From: Sulfurimonas sp.
GTDB lineage: Bacteria > Campylobacterota > Campylobacteria > Campylobacterales > Sulfurimonadaceae
Length of the DNA: 9,867 nt
Assembly (NCBI GenBank): GCA_002733945.2
Contig: NVXO02000006.1
Coordinates: 108,135-118,001 of the forward strand
Reading direction: 5' to 3'
This document shows, in pieces, positions 1-5,750 of the stretch (position 1 is the stretch's first letter; every line of letters begins with the position of its first letter). The translations under genes and the position numbers were made by a program. The notes under the pieces were generated by a model. It made no database searches and had not been told where the DNA came from. It worked only from the letters and a program-made list of their open reading frames with translations.

Positions 1-944
1 TCATCTTCAGTTTGAGAAAGTGCAGAAGATTGTACTTCAATACTATTGAGAGTCTTTTCAACTGAGTGTGCTATTTCACTTGAAGCTCTTGCTATATTAC
101 CAGAACCATCATTTATTTTCTCAATAAAGTCACCAAGTTGGACTATATATAAACCGATACTTTTTGCCGCTTCAACAGAATAGACTGCAATTTTTGTAAG
201 CTCTTCCATTTTTAAGGAAAGTTCATTTCCTTTAGTACCATTATTAGCAATAATATCTGTAGTAGAACCGATACTTTTTATAATGCTATCTATACTACTT
301 TGAATTTTATTTACAAGTTCAGAGATAAACTCGGCATTTTTTTCACTCTCACCAGCTAGGGCACGTGTTTCATCAGCAACAACTGCAAAACCTTTACCAT
401 GTTCTTTTGCGCGAGATGCTTCAATAGCTGCGTTTAGTGCTAGTAAGTTTGTCTGGTCTGCAATTTTTGCAATGAAACCGACTGCATTGCCAATGTTTTG
501 AGAAGACTCTTTTAACTCTTCACTTTTTGTAGATGATTCTTTTGCTACACTTACTGCATTATCCATTCTCTCAACTGAGATATTGATTTTTTCAACAGCT
601 CCCATAATATTATCACCAGCAGCTATAGTTGAAGTGGCAACTGCGTTAATCGTAGTAGTCATTCTTCCAATATTACTTCCAATGCTTTTAACATTAGAGA
701 GTGCTTGTTCACTTGCACCACTATTTTCTTCAGCAGCTGTAGCAATTTGTTCCATTGAAGACTTTAGTTGTTCAATGGCACTTACGCTCTCTTGTGCATT
801 GTCTAATATACTTCCTGCAACACCAGCAAGACTTTCACTTATCTGTTGCTGTTTCGCTAATGTTCTTTGTTTACGCTTGTCGACTCCACCTGAAGAGACT
901 ACTGCAGAAGATGAACCCAAATTACCTTTTTTAATTAGTGCCAT
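1..944 (-). CDS. Methyl-accepting chemotaxis protein, apparently soluble (C-terminus cut by window edge)
   Basis: This is a chemoreceptor signalling protein expected to form the long coiled-coil hairpin that controls CheA through CheW. The 314 visible residues contain the highly conserved hairpin tip at about residues 156-194, with [16 protein letters not shown] followed by [14 protein letters not shown]. An N-terminal arm (about 28-155) and a C-terminal arm (195 to the edge) flank it and are rich in Ala, Ser, Glu and Gln, as adaptation helices are. Residues 1-22 are a short Ser/Gly-rich stretch. I see no transmembrane segment, periplasmic domain or HAMP domain. The reading frame is open to base 1, and the hairpin arms suggest that little of the C-terminus is missing. 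The ATG at 944 is preceded by AAAGGAA (951-957) at 6 nt. The gene lies 16 bp behind the Aer-like PAS gene, so the two are very likely co-transcribed and work together. The family is certain; the signal sensed is inferred from the neighbour. Confidence 0.93.
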   Translation of the reverse strand, partial: MALIKKGNLGSSSAVVSSGGVDKRKQRTLAKQQQISESLAGVAGSILDNAQESVSAIEQLKSSMEQIATAAEENSGASEQALSNVKSIGSNIGRMTTTINAVATSTIAAGDNIMGAVEKINISVERMDNAVSVAKESSTKSEELKESSQNIGNAVGFIAKIADQTNLLALNAAIEASRAKEHGKGFAVVADETRALAGESEKNAEFISELVNKIQSSIDSIIKSIGSTTDIIANNGTKGNELSLKMEELTKIAVYSVEAAKSIGLYIVQLGDFIEKINDGSGNIARASSEIAHSVEKTLNSIEVQSSALSQTED

Positions 945-960
945 ATTATTTTCCTTTATC

Positions 961-1389
961 CTAATCTAGTGTTGCATAAAGCTCAATAGCTTTTTGAATA
1001 TCTTCACGTGAAGGTTTTACTCTAATTGAAACATATTTAGTGTTTCCACTTTTATCAATTGAACGAAGTACTGTTGCATGAACCCAGTAGTACCCTCCAC
1101 CTTTTCTTTGGTTCTTAACATAACCAGTCCAGAAGCCCTTACTTTGTACATCACCCCATAAAGATTTAAATGCTGCACGTGGCATATCTGGATGTCTTAC
1201 AACATTATGAGGTTGTCCGATGAGATCATCGGGTTTCATGTTTGCGACCTTTAAAAAAGAGTCACTTGCATAGGTGACTATCCCTTTTTCATCTGTTTCA
1301 GATAAAAGATAAAGTTCACTATATAAAACTTCCCCATCTTCCAAATATGTTAGACCATCTGTATCAATATCATTATTTTGTGTCGACAT
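961..1389 (-). CDS. Aer-like FAD-type PAS domain protein (CetB-like energy-taxis sensor)
   Basis: This 142-residue protein is essentially one PAS domain. Residues 58-78 ([13 protein letters not shown], then AAFKSLW) and 86-102 ([17 protein letters not shown]), plus a later YVSIRVK, match the PAS domain of E. coli Aer almost block for block. In Aer, the Arg, His and Asp of VRHPD (here R65, H66, D68) belong to the FAD-binding set, so FAD binding and sensing of redox or electron-transport state are likely. There is no membrane helix, HAMP or signalling domain. The chemoreceptor that would transmit the signal is encoded directly downstream, a split arrangement like CetB/CetA of Campylobacter. An upstream in-frame ATG at 1413 would add eight residues, but the ATG at 1389 has a strong Shine-Dalgarno and is preferred. 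Aer N34 appears to be serine here (S42). FAD binding is inferred, not shown. Confidence 0.88.
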   Translation of the reverse strand: MSTQNNDIDTDGLTYLEDGEVLYSELYLLSETDEKGIVTYASDSFLKVANMKPDDLIGQPHNVVRHPDMPRAAFKSLWGDVQSKGFWTGYVKNQRKGGGYYWVHATVLRSIDKSGNTKYVSIRVKPSREDIQKAIELYATLD

Positions 1390-1394
1390 TATAA

Positions 1395-1400
1395 CCCTCC
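1395..1400 (-). promoter_or_regulatory. Shine-Dalgarno that decides the PAS gene start
   Basis: The minus strand reads GGAGGG, 5 nt upstream of the ATG at 1387-1389. It lies inside the longer open frame that begins at 1413, and no comparable site precedes 1413, so translation most likely starts at 1389. Confidence 0.75.
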
Positions 1401-1523
1401 AATAAAATTGCACAAATACTACTCTTTCTAAACTGAATTAGTACTGAATAGCATAGGTATATAATGTGTTTAATTGTAGAAATATATAATAATAAAACTT
1501 ATATTAAAAAAAAGAGGGAGGGT

Positions 1524-1560
1524 AAAAAAGAAAAAACCTAAAACTCATAAATGAGTTTTA
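1524..1560 (-). terminator. Intrinsic terminator downstream of rpsO
   Basis: A perfect 10-bp inverted repeat (TAAAACTCAT at 1539-1548 and ATGAGTTTTA at 1551-1560) can fold into a hairpin of about 9 bp with a 4-nt loop. Reading leftwards it is followed by GG and then a T-tract interrupted by one C (1536 down to 1524). It starts 22 bp past the rpsO stop. The stem is AT-rich, so termination may be partial and some transcript could read into the PAS/chemoreceptor pair. The rest of the 193-bp gap between rpsO and the PAS start is AT-rich, and I cannot place a convincing minus-strand promoter in it. Confidence 0.75.
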
Positions 1561-1582
1561 AGCATAAAGAAAAAGTGTATAA

Positions 1583-1858
1583 CTAGATGTTATCACGGAT
1601 TTGTAAAGATTCTACAAGGTTAAGATATGCTTCTTTATTAATACGCTTGAAGTATCTCATTAAACGACGACGTTTACCAACAAGTTTAAGAAGTCCTAAA
1701 CGTGATGCGTGATCTTTTTTGAAAATCTTTAAGTGTTCTGTTAATTCTGCAATTCTTGTAGTTAATAATGCAATTTGAACTTCACTTGAACCAGTGTCGT
1801 TTTCATTACGTCCGTATTTTGTAACAATTTCTTGTTTTTTAGCCGAATCTAAAGCCAT
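1583..1858 (-). CDS. rpsO: 30S ribosomal protein S15
   Basis: S15 is a primary 16S rRNA-binding protein of the small-subunit platform and takes part in an intersubunit bridge. The 91-residue product has the usual length and the family's landmarks: [15 protein letters not shown] near residues 22-36, the [21 protein letters not shown] segment around 43-63 that contacts rRNA, and a C-terminal helix with RRLMRYFKR. The ATG at 1858 has AGGAGG (1864-1869) at 5 nt, which fits high expression. The gene is transcribed divergently from the Rrf2-type regulator. A -10 box lies at 1922-1927, giving a leader of roughly 57 nt that contains a hairpin, and a terminator follows the gene, so it looks mainly monocistronic. 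In many bacteria S15 represses its own translation through its leader; the hairpin makes that plausible here but does not prove it. Confidence 0.98.
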   Translation of the reverse strand: MALDSAKKQEIVTKYGRNENDTGSSEVQIALLTTRIAELTEHLKIFKKDHASRLGLLKLVGKRRRLMRYFKRINKEAYLNLVESLQIRDNI

Positions 1859-1890
1859 AATAGCCTCCTGATAGGTATATTAATCTAACA

Positions 1891-1910
1891 TTCACATAAA
1901 TTCATGTGAA
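1891..1910 (-). repeat. Inverted repeat (hairpin or operator) in the rpsO leader
   Basis: TTCACAT (1891-1897) and ATGTGAA (1904-1910) are perfect inverted arms of 7 bp with a 6-nt loop. The element lies between the predicted rpsO -10 box and the Shine-Dalgarno, so in RNA it would form a small leader hairpin about 20 nt upstream of the ribosome binding site. It could be an S15 autoregulatory structure, a 5' stabilising hairpin or a DNA operator. The dyad is seen directly; its role is inference. Confidence 0.5.
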
Positions 1911-1921
1911 GCTGAACTGCA

Positions 1922-1927
1922 ATTATA
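1922..1927 (-). promoter_or_regulatory. Predicted -10 box of the rpsO promoter
   Basis: The minus strand reads TATAAT, preceded by a T-rich stretch (TTTATTTAGC) and with no obvious -35 hexamer. This is the usual look of housekeeping promoters in Campylobacterota. Transcription would begin near 1915, leaving a leader of about 57 nt before the rpsO ATG. Confidence 0.6.
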
Positions 1928-1972
1928 GCTAAATAAACTTTAAAAATATAGACACTCACACTTTTGAAGTTT

Positions 1973-1994
1973 TTTAGATATAATAAACTCTAAA
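1973..1994 (+). promoter_or_regulatory. rrf2 promoter (-10 at 1979-1984) enclosed by a dyad
   Basis: TATAAT at 1979-1984 follows a run of T (1971-1975), matching the T-rich/-10 pattern of Campylobacterota promoters, and lies 32 bp upstream of the rrf2 ATG. It sits inside a dyad: TTTAGA (1973-1978) and TCTAAA (1989-1994) separated by 10 bp. That position would suit an autoregulatory operator for the Rrf2 protein. The -10 assignment is reasonable; the operator is inferred, because short AT-rich dyads also arise by chance. Confidence 0.5.
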
Positions 1995-2016
1995 TTTATA
2001 TATAAAGTATACCATA

Positions 2017-2421
2017 ATGCTAATTACCCGTGCAAGTGAGTACGCAATACTCTCTTTAATACTTCTATCATCTGCAAAAGAACCAATGGACAGTGAAACT
2101 CTTTCACGTGAACTCTCTATCCCCAAAAGTTTTTTAGCCAAAATTTTACAAGCACTAGCTAAATCAGGTGTACTAAAATCTTATAAGGGTGCCAAAGGTG
2201 GTTTTGCTTTAGATAAAGAAACAAAAGATATAAGTATGCTAGCGGTTATGTCTTGCGTAGAAGGAAAAGCACCTGCTGTTTTTGAGTGTGCTCCAGCAGA
2301 GAAAAGCTGTCCCTCAGAACAAGCTAACATATGTTCTATCTGGCCTTTTTTACATAAACTACAAGGTAAAATAGACTCTTTTTTAGAAGAACTTACCTTA
2401 GCTGACATAGTAGAAGAGTAG
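2017..2421 (+). CDS. Rrf2-family transcriptional regulator, probable Fe-S or redox sensor
   Basis: This 134-residue protein is a DNA-binding repressor/activator of the Rrf2 family (IscR, NsrR, RirA, CymR). The winged helix-turn-helix spans about residues 1-65, opening with LITRASEYAI and including SIPKSFLAKILQALAKSG and the wing KGAKGGF. The effector part carries C91, C98 and C106 (C-X6-C-X7-C), close to the three-cysteine cluster site of IscR/NsrR, plus another cysteine at C80. An iron-sulfur cluster that responds to iron, oxygen, NO or redox state is therefore likely, though the ligand cannot be told from sequence. The Shine-Dalgarno is weak (AAAG), but the ATG at 2017 gives the canonical N-terminus. 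flhA starts 14 bp downstream, and the same neighbour pair exists, as I recall, in Campylobacter. Its targets are unknown; its own promoter and the flagellar operon are natural candidates. Confidence 0.93.
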   Translation: MLITRASEYAILSLILLSSAKEPMDSETLSRELSIPKSFLAKILQALAKSGVLKSYKGAKGGFALDKETKDISMLAVMSCVEGKAPAVFECAPAEKSCPSEQANICSIWPFLHKLQGKIDSFLEELTLADIVEE

Positions 2422-2435
2422 AGAGCAATAGTAAT

Positions 2436-4601
2436 TTGGCAAAAAAAGCAACCTTAAGACAGCAAGTTGGAATAACACTTAACTTTTTACTCGGGCAAAA
2501 AGATTTAAGTGTTGTTATCTTTGTAATGGCAATTTTAGCCATTATCATCGTACCGCTTCCTTCTGCTGTACTCGATGTACTACTTACTGTTTCAATGGCA
2601 TTTGCTGTACTTATTCTTCTTATTTCATTGTATGTTCCTAAACCTACTGACTTAACTACTTTTCCAACACTTATTTTGATTTTAACCCTCTTCAGGCTTT
2701 CTTTAAATATCGCTACAACAAGAATGATTTTAAGCCATGGAGCTGATGGCCCTGAGTACATGAGTGATATCATCACGAGTTTCGGTGATTTTGTTGTTGG
2801 TGGTAACTATGTTATCGGTATCATCGTGTTTTCTATTTTAGTGCTTATAAACTTTATGGTAATCACTAAGGGTTCTACAAGAGTTGCAGAGGTTGCAGCA
2901 CGTTTTGTACTTGACTCTATGCCTGGTAAACAGATGGCGGTTGATGCTGACTTAAACGCAGGACTTATAGATGATGCTGAGGCGAAACAACGCCGTGCTG
3001 AGATACTCCAAGATGCAAACTTTTATGGAGCTATGGACGGTTCTTCTAAGTTTGTAAAAGGGGACGCAGTTGCTGGAATAATCATTACTATGATTAATAT
3101 CATTGGTGGTTTTCTAATAGGTGTTTTTCAACATGATATGGATGTTGGTGATGCAGCTTCAACCTTCACACTTCTAACTATTGGTGATGGTTTAGTAGGG
3201 CAAATTCCAGCTCTTATTATCTCAACTGCTACGGGTATTATGATTACTAGAAGTTCTAGTGATGGTGACAACTTTGCAGAGGGAACTATCAACCAGATGG
3301 TTGGAAACTCAAAAATCATGATGATAGTAGGGTTTATCATGATACTCTTTGCTCTAGTTCCTGGTCTACCAACTGCTTCTATGGGTTTTGTTGGTGTTCT
3401 TTTTGCCGGTCTCGGTTGGATGATTTATAAATTTGACAGGGGGGAACTTAGTATCTTAGATGTAGATAACTTTGCGAAAAATACTCGTCAAAAACAAGAA
3501 GAAAATGAAAAAATTAAACCTAAAAAGACACATGAAGAGATAGCCAAAGAAGAAGAGACAGCACTAGAAGATATACTAAAGGTTGAGATGTTAGAACTAA
3601 CCCTTGGTTACCAACTCATAAAACTCGCAGATAGTGACCAAGGTGGAGACCTACTTGAACGCATCCGTTCAATGCGTCGCAAAATTGCGAGTGATTATGG
3701 TTTTTTAATGCCTCAGGTTCGTATTCGTGATAACTTACACCTAGAACCACAACAGTACCAAATCCTTCTCAAAGGTATAAGTATAGGAGATGGTAGTATC
3801 CAGCCTGACAAGTTTCTTGCTATGGATAGTGGTATGGCTACAGGTGAAATAAATGGGGATAAAACAAAAGAACCTGCGTTTGGTCTTGATGCTTTATGGA
3901 TAATGCCTAGTGATAAAGAAGATGCAATCATCAATGGTTATACAGTTGTTGATGCATCAACTGTAATCTCTACACATATGAGCGAACTCATTAAACGCAA
4001 TGCTGAGGACCTACTGACTCGTCAAGAGGTTCAAACACTTATGGATAAAATTAAAGACTCTTTTCCTGTTATCGTTGATGATGTTATGAAAGTTGCAAAT
4101 ATTGGACTCATACAAAGAGTACTTAAAGGTCTTTTACATGAGAACATTCCACTCAAAGATATGCTTACAATTTTAGAAACTATTGCAGATATAGCCGAGT
4201 TTACAAAAAATGTTGAGCTTATCACCGAACAAGTACGCGCAAAACTCTCACGAGTGATAACACAGATATATTCAAGTGATGATAATGTAGTGAGACTTTT
4301 AACCTTTGATACAAACACAGAACAGATACTTCTACAAAAATCTGTAGAACAAGATGGTGTACGTAACTTAATGCTTAATGTAGGCGAGATAAATGCTCTT
4401 ATCCAAGCTACAAGTGATAAAGCAGCTGAACTTCTTCAAAAAGGGGTTTCTCCTGTTGTTGTTATCGTTGATCCACAACTTCGGCGTGGTGTAGCTGAGA
4501 TATTTGAGCGTTTCTCACTTGACATCGTTACACTCTCTCATGCTGAGATAGACTCAAATGCTACTTTTGAAGTACTCGGTGCTATCGCTGTTGATTTTTA
4601 A
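2436..4601 (+). CDS. flhA: Flagellar type III export gate protein FlhA
   Basis: FlhA is the inner-membrane export gate of the flagellar type III secretion system. It forms a nonameric ring that couples the proton motive force to export and docks substrate-chaperone complexes. The 721 residues fit the family. About eight membrane segments lie in residues 25-333. The FHIPEP signature is complete at 149-172 (RVAEVAARFVLDSMPGKQM, then AVDAD), and GDGLVGQIPAL lies at 250-260. A charged linker (about 337-380) leads to the cytoplasmic substrate-docking domain. The start must be the TTG at 2436: no ATG or GTG precedes it in frame after the last stop, and the next ATG (residue 31) would remove part of the first membrane helix. 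A weak AGAGAG lies 10 nt upstream. The gene sits between the Rrf2 regulator (14 bp) and the DHH gene (24 bp) and is probably co-transcribed with both. Confidence 0.98.
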   Translation: MAKKATLRQQVGITLNFLLGQKDLSVVIFVMAILAIIIVPLPSAVLDVLLTVSMAFAVLILLISLYVPKPTDLTTFPTLILILTLFRLSLNIATTRMILSHGADGPEYMSDIITSFGDFVVGGNYVIGIIVFSILVLINFMVITKGSTRVAEVAARFVLDSMPGKQMAVDADLNAGLIDDAEAKQRRAEILQDANFYGAMDGSSKFVKGDAVAGIIITMINIIGGFLIGVFQHDMDVGDAASTFTLLTIGDGLVGQIPALIISTATGIMITRSSSDGDNFAEGTINQMVGNSKIMMIVGFIMILFALVPGLPTASMGFVGVLFAGLGWMIYKFDRGELSILDVDNFAKNTRQKQEENEKIKPKKTHEEIAKEEETALEDILKVEMLELTLGYQLIKLADSDQGGDLLERIRSMRRKIASDYGFLMPQVRIRDNLHLEPQQYQILLKGISIGDGSIQPDKFLAMDSGMATGEINGDKTKEPAFGLDALWIMPSDKEDAIINGYTVVDASTVISTHMSELIKRNAEDLLTRQEVQTLMDKIKDSFPVIVDDVMKVANIGLIQRVLKGLLHENIPLKDMLTILETIADIAEFTKNVELITEQVRAKLSRVITQIYSSDDNVVRLLTFDTNTEQILLQKSVEQDGVRNLMLNVGEINALIQATSDKAAELLQKGVSPVVVIVDPQLRRGVAEIFERFSLDIVTLSHAEIDSNATFEVLGAIAVDF

Positions 4602-4625
4602 ATATAAAAAGGAAATTATAAAATA

Positions 4626-5711
4626 ATGAATAATAGAACTATCCACCACCTCTCGCATATTGACCTTGATGGTTATAGCTGTCAACTTGTAATGAAGTAT
4701 ACACCCTATACAAAATACAACTACAATGCCAACTATGGTCCTGAAGTAAAATCAAAACTAACAATTATTTTAGATAATATTAAAGCAGAAAAATCTGCTT
4801 CTTTTATACTCATTAGTGACCTTAACCTCACTGCAGATGAGTCACGATGGTTAACAGAGGAAGTAGCAAAACTTAACTCTGCAAAACTTGATGTTAAACT
4901 CACTTTACTTGACCATCATGGAAGTGGTGCAGAGTCTGCTAAAAAGCATGACTGGTACTATCTTGATACTGAGCGTTGTGCTACAAAAATAGTCTATGAC
5001 TATGTAAAAGAGCACTTTGAATTTAATGAGCCATCGTGGATGTGTAAGTATGTAGATATAGTAAACGCGGTAGACTTATGGAAAAAAGAGCAACATGATA
5101 ACTTTGAATACGGTAAGGTATGTATGCGTCTTGTTACTGAAACAAGAGAACTTAACCGTATAATGTTTGCCAACGAAGACAATACATATAAACTTACTCT
5201 TTTAGAAGAAGCCGTAAAGTACATCAATGAAGAAGATGCACCTATAGTTTTAGATGAGAAGATTCACCTGATCAAAAAAGCATTTTTCACACATGAAAAA
5301 AATGACACCTTAGATAATCTAGCAACAGACTATGTTGTTCAACTTCTTGGTTCTCAAAGAAAAACAAATACTATCTACTACAAAGGTTATAAGGGTTACC
5401 TCTCTTATGCAGTAGGAAATACTTCGATAGTAGGAAATGGTTTTTTAGTAGCCTACCCTGAGTATGACTTTATCGTAGATATAAGTTTTAAAGGGGCTAT
5501 GAGCCTCAGAGCTGACAACAAAGTTAGTGTTGCACAAATATCTAAAGAGTGGGCAGGTGGTGGCGGACATCCAAATGCTGCTGGTGGAAGAATCCCTCAC
5601 TTTAAAGAACAGTATAAGTACGAGAAGGTAAAAGAGCAAATAGAGTATCTTATCAGCGATAAAGAGTCCGTTCATGGTAAACTAGAGTGGAAAAAAGAGG
5701 ATCTGGCATAA
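4626..5711 (+). CDS. DHH/DHHA1-family phosphoesterase
   Basis: This 361-residue cytoplasmic protein has both parts of the DHH superfamily. The N-terminal catalytic domain shows H11-x-D13-x-D15-G (SHIDLDG), D65 (ISDLN), the name-giving D96-H97-H98 (LLDHHGSG) and D150 (NAVDLW), together the expected two-metal site. The C-terminal DHHA1 domain ends in GGGGHPNAAGG (311-321), the substrate-phosphate-binding loop. Members are phosphodiesterases or phosphatases acting on nanoRNAs, pAp or cyclic dinucleotide products. The HIDLDG form of motif I differs from the more typical NrnA type, so I give no gene symbol. The ATG at 4626 has AAGGA about 12 nt upstream. The gene follows flhA by 24 bp on the same strand, and I recall a DHH gene next to flhA in Helicobacter too. 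A link to flagella is only positional. Family certain; substrate unknown. Confidence 0.9.
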   Translation: MNNRTIHHLSHIDLDGYSCQLVMKYTPYTKYNYNANYGPEVKSKLTIILDNIKAEKSASFILISDLNLTADESRWLTEEVAKLNSAKLDVKLTLLDHHGSGAESAKKHDWYYLDTERCATKIVYDYVKEHFEFNEPSWMCKYVDIVNAVDLWKKEQHDNFEYGKVCMRLVTETRELNRIMFANEDNTYKLTLLEEAVKYINEEDAPIVLDEKIHLIKKAFFTHEKNDTLDNLATDYVVQLLGSQRKTNTIYYKGYKGYLSYAVGNTSIVGNGFLVAYPEYDFIVDISFKGAMSLRADNKVSVAQISKEWAGGGGHPNAAGGRIPHFKEQYKYEKVKEQIEYLISDKESVHGKLEWKKEDLA

Positions 5712-5726
5712 ACGCCAAAGGTCATA

Positions 5727-5750
5727 ATACTTTAGTTATTTCTAAAGTAT
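5727..5750. repeat. Hairpin at the convergent gene ends
   Basis: ATACTTTAG (5727-5735) and CTAAAGTAT (5742-5750) form a perfect 9-bp stem with a 6-nt loop. It lies just past the end of the DHH gene and overlaps the last codons and stop of the amidase gene. Neither strand has a proper T-tract after it, so it is not a textbook terminator. It may still act as a bidirectional transcript end or as a 3' stabilising structure for two converging operons. Confidence 0.5.

Noticed and set aside
583..969. A 128-codon plus-strand open frame with a hydrophobic product
   Set aside because: It lies opposite the chemoreceptor gene. The minus strand has strong motif evidence, and the plus-strand product is an artefact of the antisense frame with no recognisable domain.
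1458..1465. Plus-strand TATAAT inside the gap left of rpsO
   Set aside because: It would drive transcription into the rpsO terminator and antisense to rpsO, with no plus-strand gene to serve. In AT-rich intergenic DNA such a match is expected by chance.
1891..1910. CRP-like binding site (TGTGA / TCACA elements)
   Set aside because: The arms are in the opposite order (TCACA first, then TGTGA) from the CRP consensus, and the element lies downstream of the predicted -10. A hairpin or a different operator fits better.
2393..2776. A minus-strand open frame spanning the rrf2/flhA junction
   Set aside because: It is antisense to the well-supported start of flhA and the end of rrf2, has no motif and no plausible ribosome binding site. 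Other antisense frames within flhA, the DHH gene and the amidase were dismissed for the same reason.
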